DNA of 64,000 bases from Psococerastis gibbosa (Eukaryota; Arthropoda; Insecta; Psocodea; Psocidae), in NCBI GenBank assembly GCA_963971405.1, contig OZ020487.1, positions 36,367,039 through 36,431,038 of the forward strand, read 5' to 3'. How positions within the stretch are numbered: the stretch's first letter is position 1; every line of letters starts with the position of its first letter. The position numbers and the translations under genes are program-made. The notes under the pieces are model-generated. The model was not told where the DNA came from. It worked only from the letters and a program-made list of their open reading frames with translations, and searched no databases. Below, one piece after another: positions 1 to 10,479 of this stretch.

Positions 1-220
1 AAATGGTGCAAAAATATTTTTACAGTGTTGCACAGGATCAAAACATTCCAAGTCCATACTTTTCTCATTTTGCGTGGACTATACCCGTGTACTTATACCA
101 TATATTATACGATACCGTATCCATATAAGATGGAAAGTGAGAACATGAGATGTTAGTATTGTATCATCATACAACATAAAAAACCAGCCGAGATAACTGC
201 TCAGATAATAATCCTACAAT
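1..220. other. AT-rich flank, nothing recognised
   Basis: AT-rich sequence with no coding signal, RNA gene or repeat that I can match elsewhere in the window. Confidence 0.5.
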
Positions 221-254
221 GTCCATAGACTTGGAATATATAGACTGCTTATGC
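221..254. repeat. Left arm of a long-range inverted repeat
   Basis: This 34-bp stretch reads as the reverse complement of 2197-2230 with only a few mismatches; the shared core is ATATAGACTGCTTATG. The arms lie about 2 kb apart and enclose a palindromic MITE and a hAT-like element. They may be terminal repeats of an older DNA transposon, or two copies of one short repeat in opposite orientation. Confidence 0.5.
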
Positions 255-268
255 CATATGCGTATGCC

Positions 269-655
269 CTACTGAAAAACCGTGATGGGGCTCTGATTTC
301 TTGGCATCTTCCAATTGTTTATTGTACTAAAAAAATTGAAATTTTTTAACTTGTACACATGAAAATTTAAATTATCACCATCAAACATTTTTCGTTCAAT
401 TTCGTCAATGACATATTTTGGTAACTTATTTTTCCTTTTAAATTCAACCAAAATGCTAACATAGGATAGATATACAATACTACTGGACCACGATAGGATG
501 ACATTATTGGAACACTTATAAAATTCGAATAAACTCGGTATTCCGCTTATGCAGGTTTTCGAATGAACCAGCAGCCTGATCGAGGCGATTATAATACCGG
601 GGTTACATAAATACCCTAGGATTATAACTGTAAACAAATAAATTTTGAATAGCAC
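269..655 (-). CDS. Unrecognised 128-codon reading frame, doubtful
   Basis: This is one of the longest open frames in the window. I recognise no family. The proposed N-terminus, about 29 residues, is encoded by the MITE at 571-741. The remainder is hydrophobic then lysine-rich, with no signature motif. It could be a remnant of a coding exon or of a transposon enclosed by the 221/2197 inverted repeat. Chance openness in AT-rich DNA is just as likely. If anything is real, it is the part downstream of the MITE (269-570). Confidence 0.12.
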   Translation of the reverse strand: MLFKIYLFTVIILGYLCNPGIIIASIRLLVHSKTCISGIPSLFEFYKCSNNVILSWSSSIVYLSYVSILVEFKRKNKLPKYVIDEIERKMFDGDNLNFHVYKLKNFNFFSTINNWKMPRNQSPITVFQ

Positions 656-741
656 TTTCCATTATAAAATTATCTTGTTTACATTTTTATTACCAGGGGA
701 TTAAATAAATACCGGTATTATAATCGCCTCGATCAGGCTGC
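571..741. mobile_element. Palindromic MITE, family M1, copy 1
   Basis: A 171-bp element whose first and last 30 bases are perfect inverted repeats beginning GCAGCCTGATCGAGGCG. Partial complementarity continues inward, so the whole element can fold back. A second copy in opposite orientation lies at 9604-9773 and shares the interior as well as the ends. No coding capacity. The target duplication is not clear. Confidence 0.85.
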
Positions 742-807
742 AGGTGTTCCAAATGTTATCCAATCGTGGTTGGGTAGGTTATTAGGTTAGGTTAATTTTT
801 TTAAGGA

Positions 808-1014
808 TTTATTTATGGACGTAAGCCTACTTATAGTGACTCATAGGTCCCTATGCCATTGGATTTCGGACATTATTTGCATTGTTTCCGTTTGGATTTG
901 TGGGTATGAGCAAACTGGTATACGTTTTCGATGTCGACCTACACCAGTGATAATGGAAAAGCTGAGACAAGCTCACCATTGGCGCAATGAAACAGGCGAA
1001 GGTATGACTTAACC
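808..1014 (+). repeat. Dispersed repeat F, possible LINE remnant
   Basis: The start of this stretch resembles 49308-49342 and its end resembles 40490-40572. The latter pair share a segment that reads KLRxAxHW in one frame, faintly like the region near the end of LINE reverse transcriptases. Too degraded to assign. A short open frame (815-1012) spans it. Confidence 0.4.
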
Positions 1015-1020
1015 AAGTAC

Positions 1021-1972
1021 CAAGCACGTAGCCAGGATTTTATTTCGGGGGGGGGGGGGGCTAACTACCCGGGGGGAGGGGGGATATGGAATACCCCCAG
1101 TAAAACGGCGGGTTCACAGTTTTAGTCAGAGGTGGTCCCAGACCTCATAAAAGGTGGAGGCACTTGTCAGTAGCGTAACGATAGGTTTTCGAAGGGGGCG
1201 GTGTATAATTTGGCGCCCCTCCACTCATTTTCATAAAAGTGTATAAAATGGGGAAAACCGTTCTCATGGACGTACGCAGCCTTTACATTAATGACGTTAG
1301 TGTCCTTTGCATGAGCCAGAGGGTTCGGAGGACACCAAGGGAGGCCCGGGGCTCTCCCTCCGGGTAAAATTTTTGAAATATTGGGGTTTGCTGAGTTTGC
1401 TCATTATATGAGCAATAAGGTTTCTACATTGCAGGAATTAATCAAATTGTGCACAAGGGGGGCCCGCGGGTCGCCCCCGGGAGAAAAAGTTTGAAAATTA
1501 GTGCTTAAATAGTGGGGTTTTACTCATTTTCTGAGCAATAAGGTTTCTATATTACAGGGAATTAATCAAATTGTGCACATGGGGGGAAAAATAGGGCTGA
1601 AATAGTGGGGTTTTACGGATTTCGAGTGCAGTTAGCACTTGGATTTTAGAGGCAAGAATATAACTGCCTTCTAAGGGGGGGGGGGGGTGGGAATGTACCG
1701 CAGTGGCGGTCGCTGCGTCCGCCTCTGGTTTTAGTGTTTTTAGAAGGAGAAAAAAATTACAGGTGAAACATTAAACTGAACAATGCAAGGATAATAAAAG
1801 TGAGACCTCTACCAAACACAGAATATTGAATGAAAAAATTTAATTTAATAATATATACAAAAAACCCACTTTACTCATTTACAATAATAATCTCTTTTTT
1901 TCTTCTTTTTTTTACATTTCGGGGGGGGGGGGGGGTTCAGCCCCCAAAGCCCCCTCCCTGGCTACGTGCCTG
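1021..1972. mobile_element. Non-autonomous hAT-like element with tandem hairpin module
   Basis: The ends are inverted repeats (CAAGCACGTAGCCAGG at the left, CCTGGCTACGTGCCTG at the right), flanked by a perfect 8-bp target duplication CCAAGTAC (1013-1020 and 1973-1980), the hAT hallmark. Long G runs lie just inside both ends. The interior carries the GC-hairpin tandem unit (about 1335-1655) and, near 1169-1215, what looks like the end of another element (CAGTAGCGTAACGAT), related to 52699-52760. No transposase frame is visible, so it depends on a partner elsewhere. Confidence 0.88.
1335..1655 (+). repeat. Tandem hairpin-module array
   Basis: Two to three diverged units about 118 bp apart. Each has a GGCCC-G-run-TC-C-run-GGG core (1341 and 1461), then an A-rich spacer, then a GGGGTTTTAC motif (about 1512 and 1606). 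The same unit recurs at 14445-14765, 21183-21455, 28440-28790, 30190-30600, 50700-51400 and 51790-52040. In the best copies the core is CCCGGGGGTCTCCCCCGGG, which can form an 8-bp hairpin with a 3-nt loop. Confidence 0.8.
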
Positions 1973-1980
1973 CCAAGTAC

Positions 1981-2816
1981 AGATACGAGTCTGGTTGGGT
2001 AGTATACTGTTATATTGTATATTATCTAAAGAAAACATAAACAAAAAGTAAAAATATTCCTTTTTGTATGAGTAAATTATATTTTCCTGTTTGTAATTTT
2101 TATTTAGCAAATATCTGCCGCCAGGTGGCGCTAAGACTCCTATTTTGCCATGGGTACAAGAAAGGGATGCCGACACCCTATTGGACCAATCTCTTCGCCA
2201 TAAGCAGTCTATATACTCCGAGTCTATGGCAATAACCTTGACGTACCTCTTTTAAAATGTGTGCTCAATTAGGGCCCAAGTAAATCGTGCACTAGGCCAA
2301 GAGACAGTCCAACATACTTCCTACTCCCAAAAACTGCAAGCTCACCCAAAAAACCTCTTCCTAGCCAAAACTATACCATCTTCGTGAACATTCTGGCCTC
2401 CACAGACGTACCATTCCAGACAATATGTAATGCTCCAGGAAAACGACTAATGTGCTCACTGGAATGCTCCGACTATCGTCGTGATCATCCCAGGCACCTT
2501 CTTAGGATTTCGTGCCTTAATTAAATTCGTTTTTTTGGGTCGATTACAGCCCTTTTTTAAATTTAATTATATTAATTTAAATAACATGTATGGAACTTCA
2601 ATAAATCATAGGACGGAGAGATAATTTGTTGTAGTAATGGCATATCACTTCATTTGTGAGGTCTCTAATACGTTATGACTAATGAGTAATATTGTTCTAT
2701 TGATGAGTCATGTTTTTTATTTTTTGTTGTATTTTTTTATTTGGTTGCTTCAATCTGTGAAGTGTGAACACACTTTTACGAGCGAGTGGAAAGGGCCATT
2801 TACGAAATACGGGAGA
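1981..2816. other. No recognised gene
   Basis: Mostly unique AT-rich sequence. It contains the right arm (2197-2230) of the inverted repeat that begins at 221. Short open frames here are not supported by any motif. Confidence 0.5.
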
Positions 2817-3110
2817 AATTAAGAGTGAACGTCCCATAGGAAATTGGCAGCCTGAAATTAAATACTTGCATAATATATGCATAATATAATAGGGAATTCT
2901 TAATGTTGGCTTTTGTAGTTTTTTTCATGGTACGAATCTACTATACGCGAAATTTCAGCCCTCAATCATTTTTATGAAAAAGCGACGATACCAAAAATTA
3001 AAAATACCCTTTCATATTATGCATGAAGTAGACTTCCACAACTTAAATAAGCCAAATCTTTAAAATCTTGCTTTGTTAATTAAATACGGTAGAAAATAAG
3101 ATGACTATAA
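2817..3110. mobile_element. Old palindromic MITE, family P, copy 1
   Basis: Collinear with the reverse complement of 24128-24530. Shared stretches include GAAATTGGCAGCC near one end, a T-rich CTTTTGTAGTTTTTTTCAT stretch and an ATTATGCATGAAGTAG segment. The ends are eroded and a short AT-rich segment replaces part of the left arm. Related to the better preserved copy at 38934-39323. Confidence 0.6.
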
Positions 3111-3353
3111 AAACAACGGATTTTGGAATACCTATTTCCAACGGGACGAACACTTTTGAGATTTGAAGTTCACAATAGATTTTGCGGGGTTTTATCATCT
3201 TCAGAAATTGATGAAAACATTAAAAAAAAAATGGTGAAACAAACATGCTGTTTGGTTCCTTAACAATATATTGCAAAGAGTACAGTGGTGCAATACAACC
3301 CATGCATTAAATTTAGGGGGGGGGGGTGGAAAATGGATTTCAGGGGGTTCATT
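3111..3353. other. No recognised gene
   Basis: AT-rich, with a G run at about 3316-3326 that may belong to a decayed DNA-transposon end. Confidence 0.4.
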
Positions 3354-3361
3354 GATTGGAT

Positions 3362-3542
3362 ACAGGCCCCGACCCAAGGGGGGGGGGGCACGGGGGCCAT
3401 GGCCCCCCTAAATTTGATAAAAAGTAATAAATAATATAAGAGTTTTAGCTAAAACTACTAAAATCACTACGGATGTACCTGTCATTTATAAAAAATTTTG
3501 TTCTTGCCCCCCCCCCAATATTAAATCCTGGTTACTGGCCTG
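3362..3542. mobile_element. Short hAT-like element, family B, copy 1
   Basis: A 181-bp element starting CAGGCCCCGACCCAAGG and ending CCTGGTTACTGGCCTG, flanked by a perfect 8-bp duplication ATTGGATA (3354-3361, 3543-3550). G and C runs lie inside the two ends. The interior matches the copy at 13633-13798. No coding capacity. Confidence 0.88.
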
Positions 3543-3550
3543 ATTGGATA

Positions 3551-4059
3551 TGATACTCATTTATTTACACGACAAAAAATCAACTTTGACATCCTTCTGG
3601 CATCATTTTTAGGAATTTTATAGCTATTATAGTCATTCATTGTCCACAGCCATGCGTCCACGCTGAAGAAATACCAGCAGGCCTACTCCACTTTTCCATT
3701 CCACATCATCCGCACAATCAACATAAAAAATAATCGATATTACTTCAACATTCCTCGGTGGTGAAGTCGAACGCATACTAACATTCCCACCGAGACCTAT
3801 TGTCTGGACGCGATGTTACAGAAAATTAATAGAACGCAAGGGTATGTCACAGCCGACGGAAGTACCCTATAATACAAAACCTGAAACCATCTATTGGGTA
3901 ACAAATTAGTGCAAGGTCGTGAAGGTCTGTTGGCCTTAATGACAGAGCTTATGACTGGTTCCCAAGCTCCTACACACGAACCCAAACAGGTACAGGTACT
4001 TACTGTTTATGATCAAAATTATTGTCTAGTTGTTGACGATTTGGACTCTTAAAGGTAAT
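3551..4059. other. No recognised gene
   Basis: Unique-looking sequence. A 62-codon antisense frame (3797-3985) has no recognisable motif. Confidence 0.4.
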
Positions 4060-4067
4060 GCGGTGAC

Positions 4068-4281
4068 CAGGGACGGATCCAGCCCATTTGGGGGGGGGGG
4101 GGTAGTTATGTGTCCAAAAAGGAAAAAGATAATATGAAAGAAAGAAAATTATCTTTATTTTCCATGTGGGCGAATTTTGGGCCTATATGTAGGATCGACT
4201 AAATCAGCAGAGCGTAATAAATTCACTTACAATAGATTTACTAAATTTAGGGGGGGGGGGGGTATCCTGTATCCGGCCTTG
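4068..4281. mobile_element. Short hAT-like element, family A
   Basis: Begins CAGGGACGGATCCAGCCC and ends with a complementary sequence (CTGTATCCGGCCTTG). G runs sit inside both ends, and the interior (GATCGACTAAAT...ACAATAGATTTACTAAATTT) is shared with 46210-46378. Flanking octamers do not match, so one end may be eroded or the host site rearranged. Confidence 0.75.
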
Positions 4282-4486
4282 ATAGGGAATCCCAAACTGC
4301 TCTTATTTTTAAACATAGATTTCTGATTTTTTATGCTTGGCTTTAGAAATTTTTTCAAGCGAGTTTTTGAGTTTTTACACTAGATATTAAAAGTTTGCTT
4401 TCATAAGACCCCTGTGTCCTCACTAGACGGTGTTTTGCCTAAAAAAGAAGTGCCATCAGCTGGAGGGATTACATGATGAATGAAAG

Positions 4487-4633
4487 TTCTGGCCATGCTT
4501 CGGAGGGCATGTAAAGGAGGCGGTCCCGGGTCTTCCTAGTTGGCTGTAAGTGAGGGCTTTATAGCCCTACCTCCGCTAGGTTGGCTTAATAATAGAACCA
4601 AAAAAGTAGTTATTTATTTCTTTATTTCTTTAA
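4487..4633 (+). mobile_element. SINE-A, 5'-truncated copy
   Basis: Carries the SINE-A body (CATGCTTCGGAGGGCATG, CCGGGTCTTCCTAGTTG, a GGGCTTTATAGCCCTA palindrome, CTCCGCTAGGTTGGCTTA) and an A/T-rich tail of TTTATT repeats. The tRNA-like head seen at 19466, 45383 and 58567 is missing, as expected from 5' truncation. Confidence 0.85.
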
Positions 4634-4639
4634 AATGGT

Positions 4640-4841
4640 AGGGCATTTGTTAAGGCATAAAAATATGGTACACACCATCATTGAGCGCGCAGTAGAAGGC
4701 CCCAACAGAAGACGGCGGTCAAAGAAGGAATTTATGATTCAAGGATGCAGGAGCTCGATCGTACGAAGTACTGACGTACAGGAACAGGAACGAGAGAACT
4801 GAAGGATGATACGCAGGGAGTTGCTGCCAACCAATCGTTGA
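4640..4841 (+). pseudogene. LINE reverse-transcriptase C-terminal tail, family E
   Basis: From 4665 the frame reads a basic stretch (RRRRSKK) and ends RELLPTNR before a stop at 4839-4841, interrupted by one internal stop. The same ending RELLPTNR occurs at the LINE remnant at 62144-62663, and its DNA also at 52815-52905. The arrangement (tryptophan/glycine/histidine region, then basic linker, then short helical tail) is that of craniofacial-development-protein-like LINE polyproteins. Non-functional fragment. Confidence 0.7.
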
Positions 4842-7043
4842 CATTGTGACCTCGGATGAAGACATTACTATTGTAATGTAGAACCACTTTAATCCGAACT
4901 CCTGAAGTCCCAACGTCCACTATTCCGAACGCCACCGTGAAATAAATAAAAATAAATACTGTGCTGTACATACTCGTAATTTAGTGTACTGCCGAGCACG
5001 AGTGTCCGAAAGAAATATTCCTCCGTCATCAGACGCGCTGTAGGGTTATTGTAACATATGATAAACCATTTTATTGTACATAAAACTAACTTTTAGTGGG
5101 TAATTTGTACATTACATATGAAAATCACAATGTTTTCTAAAATCCAAACACCCCCCGGTCACAGTTACTTCGGATTAAAGAGGTTCTGCCCCCCCGCCAG
5201 AAGCAAGAGCCCTTAGTGCAGTTTATTTATTCGTCTCCCTTAATATTTAAAACATTAAGATAAAAATAAATCACATAATTTGGCATTTGCACCGCACCAA
5301 CTTTTAGAACCTTTTTCGCGCCAATTTTGTTCGTATAGCCTACTTTTCTGCATTATAGTTATTTTAAGTAACCATTTACCAATGCATTTTTTTTAATGCT
5401 TTCCAGAGTACCGAATTTTTGCCGCCACCACCACCCCCCCCCCCCCCCAGAATTTTTAAAACTCGGCGTCCCTGACTGTATAAGATATAACCATGTAATA
5501 TGACAATTCAGAAAATATTTTTCATTGGCTAAAATTATTACATGCAGTGCGGTGTTCATACAAGACATCAAAGCGAAGAAACACACTGAAATGTCCCCAT
5601 ACCTGGATTCAATTCTTTAAACTATTATTGGATATTTTTCTGAGTTTTGTCCCAAATATGAACAAAACTGGGCCAAATTCTGCAAAAAGTAGTCTGATTC
5701 ATTGGAGCGAAATAAGTCTCAATAAGTGCCGGCCATCTTCTGTCTGTAGGGCCTCGGTGTCTCGAAGCCTTCATTGAAGATGAACTCTTTATGTCCTAGG
5801 AAGAGGTCTCACCTCCATTAGCTGAGGTCTTGTTTATGTGTGGCAGGTAGGCCCACCCACTGCCTGTCGGTCAACCTATAATCACAGGCCCATGTATTGA
5901 TTTTGCGGTTTTCAGCTGTGGTCAACCCTGCTACCGCTTTTCAGAGCCGACTCTCAAAAAATAATCGATCCTTTCTTATTGTTAGGTTTTTTTATGGAAA
6001 GTAATTCCAGGAGCTCGGTTTTCATATTAAAAATAATCGATTTTGGATAAAATTATATATTGTAAATGGATTTTATTCCATTGGTGGTGGATATGATGAT
6101 TCGGTATTATAATCAAGCAGATAATGAACCTGTTTTTTTTCTTTATTTACAGCAAGTTAATACTTATTTGTCGTCTGGCTCGATGAATGATTTTTAGGTC
6201 TCAAGACGTTAACCCGATTAACGGCAGTATATTCAAAAAAGGTTTACAATAAGCCACATTTAAACGTTTCTTAAATCTACTGTATGGACCAATAAGTCTA
6301 TACGAGGGGTCCCTAGTGTAAAATATATATATTTTTTTCATGTTTTTAATGTGCGACACTATTCATTTTTAAATAGTTTTGTTTTTTAAAAAAAGTATGT
6401 AAAACAAAATATATTGTTGGGCTACATGTTTCTAAAATTGAGAGTAAACTGAAAGGTTTGACAATGGAATTAATTTTGGGAGGCAATTGAGGAGGACTGT
6501 ACGCTGCTGTGTTGAGTATATCGGGCATTCCAAAATGTGTAAAATAAAACTCATTCCCTCATATTAGGTGAAAACTGACACCTTTAAAAGCCAATAATGT
6601 TATTTAACGCCTTGTCAATTATGAAAAGTCGTGATTATTTGTCACCTTGAACCATTGTGTGTGAATGCCAATTGTTACTTGCTACTAAACGCATTTTAAT
6701 TTTAAAATTTTAATAACTAATAAATGTTGTGTCTTTTAAGCATGGGGCAATACTTAAAAATGTCGCCCCTTGACCATTTCCGAACCAGGCGAAATTTCCT
6801 ACAGTAAATTATAAAATTACACAATACAAGTATACACCTCAAAGCATTATCCAGAATTTTTCCATGAGAGAAGAGTTCTGAAATTTTTTTCATAATAATG
6901 ATTAATGACTCATGTTTCAGTTATTCCTATTTATTGCTGACCGTCTAATAACGCGGAATTTTCTGATTCTGATATAGTCCAGTATCACTGTATTTGCCAA
7001 AAGTAAGGAAAACAGACGATTTCAAGAAAGATCCGTGGGGTCC
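4842..7043. other. No recognised gene; C-run at 5431-5448
   Basis: About 2.2 kb without a supportable gene or repeat. The C run near 5431-5448, followed by GGCGTCCCTG at about 5465-5474, resembles the inner part and right end of a hAT-like element, but I found no matching left end. Short open frames on both strands lack motifs. Confidence 0.4.
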
Positions 7044-7054
7044 CAAGTAGATAT

Positions 7055-7302
7055 GAGTTGCCTATTAGCAAAAGCAATCCTGTCCACCCAGGTCGATTTT
7101 TCAGAAACCTTAAAAAACTGCTGTGCCGCAACGCCATGAGGCATAACATTACAGTTTTTAAAGCTAATTTTAACAGTATTAGAATTGCTTTTGCGTCTCA
7201 ATATCTGATTCATCGGATAGAGTATTAAAAAATAAAAGAAATGGCGCGAATGTCTCAAAACTGAAAAAAATGGAGAGGATTGCTTTTGCTAATAGGCAAC
7301 TC
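7055..7302. mobile_element. MITE with about 32-bp terminal inverted repeats
   Basis: The left end (GAGTTGCCTATTAGCAAAAG, continuing GCAATCC) is repeated in inverse at the right end (7269-7302). The element is flanked by an 11-bp direct repeat with one mismatch, CAAGTAGATAT (7044-7054) and CAAGTACATAT (7309-7319), a likely target duplication of 9-11 bp. That length would suit a Mutator-like partner, but this is inference. No coding capacity. Confidence 0.8.
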
Positions 7303-7319
7303 AATATACAAGTACATAT

Positions 7320-8299
7320 TTGGGACAAGTCACAAAAACCACCTACCCCAATGTGGGGGCGGAATTATGTCCGAAAAAAAAATAATACATTTCACTCCTT
7401 GATTTGCGAGTTCTGTTTTAACTGAAAAAAATCATTTTTTTATTACATCAAAAAATTCATTTTTTTCCTCTTTTTTTACGTCCAATCGTCGTATCTGGAA
7501 ACCTGTAAACAATTGAAAATTACTTGGTTGAAGTGTAGGAGATACATATGTCAAAACCACAGGAATAAACTTTGGAACGCTTTCCTGAAAAATTAGCATT
7601 TTGCAGTTAAAACAGTTGGCAAATCAAGGAGCAATTTGTTTTCATGGTAAGTGTAAAACGGCTTGTTCAGTTGTTCAGTAATCGTCAAATTGTCAAATGC
7701 TGCAGACCACCTGCCGCTGCCAATATTAAAATAATAACTATAGCAGTCAAGTGGAACTATCTTTGAAATATATAACCTGTTATAAGATATTTCCCAAAAG
7801 TGTGCTATGAAGCTCAGCGATGTTTTATGGTCTTCATTTGGAAGAGGTTAATGGTTTACAGCCAGAAAATCACGGAGGGACATGATTTTTCACTTTTTTG
7901 CATTTTTAACAATTCCGCATCTACAATATGTTGGTAAGAAATGATAGAATCGGATTCAGCAGCCCCGCCCCCATACCATAAAAATCGAATAAAAAATGCG
8001 GAACGGAACTTTCCGCAGAAAAGTACATAATGATTGGACTAATTGGTGAATAGGTGCATGATTGGATAGGAATGAACTGGTCATGTTCAAATGCCTTTAA
8101 CATCAAACTGTATATCTGCATCTAGTCGGTTATGGTCCCTACTCCCAGCAGGCAAAAACTAATTATTTCCTATTTAAAAATGGTATTATAATTCTTTAAG
8201 CGACAAAGCTAAACGTGATGAAAACGGAGAATCTGGGATAACTGGCCGTAGACGATCTAAAAAAGAGCTCCCAAGTTAGCGATTACTGCAAAACACTAG
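7320..8299. other. No recognised gene
   Basis: AT-rich. A 66-codon antisense frame (7921-8121) has no motif. No element boundary seen. Confidence 0.4.
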
Positions 8300-8720
8300 T
8301 TTTTTATGTCAACAAATTATAGACAACAGCCCTTCCGGCAACTAAAATATCAACCAATCCCGGCGCCACGCGTCCTTCATCCTCCTTCCGCGGCACGCCG
8401 GAAAACGACTCACGTGACAAAGATCCCAACTTTATGTGCTTTCTTTTTGTGTCACCTCCACAAACAAACTGCCCGCCTCCGTAACATGTCTGCGCGGGTG
8501 GTCCAAATCACTATAGAGCCCCCGACATGCTCCTGATTTAGTAATTACGCGGCGCATTAGTATTCTGCAGAGCGCCGCGCGGCGAATACTAAATGCACCA
8601 ATCCAATAATTAATAAGAGCATTAAACACTCCTGTTTCCATTCCATGTAGACTGGCATGTTAATCGAAAGCAACACGTCATCAAATAATGCTCGCCATTT
8701 GGTCTGGGCAGTTTTTTTTG
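8300..8720. promoter_or_regulatory. GC/CpG-richer single-copy block, possible regulatory DNA
   Basis: Base composition shifts sharply from the AT-rich surroundings. The block contains CACGTGAC, several CpGs, and a CGCGGCGCATTAGTATTC segment partly mirrored a few bases on (GCGCCGCGCGGCGAATACTA). I find no second copy in the window. It could be an enhancer, a CpG-rich promoter or a decayed exon; the short frames across it carry no motif. Confidence 0.25.
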
Positions 8721-8839
8721 CTCTCCGATCATTGTTCAAGAAGAGTTTATGCGGCAATTAGTAAGTAGGTAGAGGAGACTGGATGGAAATATGTGCTATG
8801 CTATGTGCGCAGATTACGGAACGGTCTGACCGTGAGGAT

Positions 8840-9540
8840 GTTTCCAGAGCCGTTATCAGAATCATCTCTAATGAATTCTGGCATTTTCTTCCAGCATTGA
8901 TCCGAACAGCATTACTTTTTTGCCTTGTTAGCTAGGCACCAAAGCCAACTTATTTGATCGCTACTACTGCATTGGTCTCTACAGATAGTTTCAAATCATT
9001 TCCTGATGTAGGTACCTAGTAAGCTACGGTAGGTATTGGCACACTCATCTTCAGTCGCATCCTGTCAATTGGGTGTGCAGCATATCTATCCATCTTCTCC
9101 TCCAATAATCCTGGGCCGTGCTCTTGAGTTTTAGTTAGGTTCCGCATCACGCTTGCTTGATGTCGTCTATGCATGCCTTCCATCTGGGACGTTTCCAGAG
9201 CCGTTATCAGAAACATCTCTAATGAATTCTGGCATTTTCTTCCAGCATTGATCCGAACTGCATTATTTTTTTGCCTTGTTAGCTAGGCTCCATAGCCAAC
9301 TTATCTGATCGCTACTACTGCATTGGTCTCTACAGATAGTTTCGAATCATTTTCTGATGTAGGTACCTAGCAAGCTACAGTAGGTATCGGCTCACTCTTC
9401 TTCTTCAGTCGCATCCTGTCGATTGGCTTGTAGCATATCTATCCATCTCCTCTCCATTAATCGTGGGCCGTGCTCATGAGTTTCAATTAGGTTGTAAATC
9501 TCATATTTTGTTTGATGTCTTCTGCGTATGCCTTCCATTG
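8840..9540. repeat. Direct tandem duplication, two units of about 351 bp
   Basis: Unit 1 (8840-9190) and unit 2 (9191-9540) are highly similar along their whole length, both starting GTTTCCAGAGCCGTTATCAG. On the minus strand each unit contains a frame starting MEG.HRRHQ (unit 1) or MEGIRRRHQ (unit 2) followed by an EHGP motif and then a Trp/Met-Asp segment. I do not recognise the protein. It may be the 3' part of a retroposon or a duplicated exon. Confidence 0.75.
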
Positions 9541-9603
9541 GTATTGTTGCCCTCAATGTTGTCCTCTATAATTTGGTGTTAAAATGACCTTCATGTCTGA
9601 TCT

Positions 9604-9773
9604 GCAGCCTGATCGAGGCGATTATAATACCGGTATTTATTTAATCCCCTGGTATTAAAAATGTGAACAAGATAATTTTATAATGGAAAGTGCTATTCAA
9701 AATTTGTTTGTTTACAGCTATAATCCTAGGGTATTTATTTAACCCCGGTATTATAATCGCCTCGATGAGGCTG
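9604..9773. mobile_element. Palindromic MITE, family M1, copy 2
   Basis: A 170-bp copy of the element at 571-741 in opposite orientation. The left 30 bases match the consensus end; the right end has one mismatch (GATGAGG for GATCAGG). The interior shared with copy 1 includes the TTTATAATGGAAAGTGC stretch. Confidence 0.85.
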
Positions 9774-9959
9774 CAGGTAGGTACATACTTACTATTTACT
9801 TGGCTCCCACGGATTTGGTAGTAGAGGTACGTAGAGTTTAACCTAGCCTATATGGAACACCGTTTGGGTGTGATCTCTAAATTACCCATATATTTTTAGC
9901 GTTCTTCTATAAAACACCTCAATCATCTGAAGGGGTATAATAATGCAGCTTGTTAGGAT

Positions 9960-10166
9960 ATAAATAAAATGAATTAATAAAAACGGACTTTTTGTTCGAT
10001 TACGAAGCCAACCTAGCGAAGTTACTTACACTCAACTAGGAAGGCCCAAGACCGCCTGCTTTACTTGCCCTCCGAAGTAGGGCCAGAAAATGTAGCAAGT
10101 ATGGGACTCAAACCAACAACCTTTCGGGTGAAAGTCAGAGTCTGTACCATTACTCTTCATGTCCTG
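9960..10166 (-). mobile_element. SINE-A, near full-length antisense copy
   Basis: On the minus strand it begins with the tRNA-like head (ACATGAAGAGTAATGGTA, then GGTTTGAGTCCCA as the B-box-like sequence). The CTTCGGAGGGCAAGTAAAGC body follows, then a short AT-rich tail. Part of the GGGCTTTATAGCCC segment is deleted relative to other copies. Confidence 0.85.
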
Positions 10167-10169
10167 ACT

Positions 10170-10479
10170 GATATCGTGATAAATATTAAATATTCGGATT
10201 ATTTGACTAGTAAACAAATGTGACTTTTAGTTAAGAAAACAATATAGACTAAGTAGGCAGCTATACAGCTGTATTTTAAATTTCCGGGGTAGAGATAATC
10301 CTACATGTCCTACCCCTCGATACGTTCTTGTATTTTGGTAATATTTTATTCAATCATTTCAATCTCTGCGTAAGCTGAGGTAGGGTAGCAAATTGAGTTT
10401 GATTTTATTATTGTGGCAACAATGAGACCTCTTCAATGAGCACACGTTCCCCCGGATTACCAGCAAATCCTTTCAAACT
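10170..10479. other. No recognised gene
   Basis: Unique-looking AT-rich DNA; nothing supportable. Confidence 0.4.

Noticed and set aside
783-805. TTAGG-like repeats suggesting telomere
   Set aside because: Only two to three imperfect units; no tandem array.
1335-1655. CRISPR-like array of GC hairpins with spacers
   Set aside because: Spacers are the same AT-rich sequence in each unit and the genome is eukaryotic; these are tandem units of a transposon.
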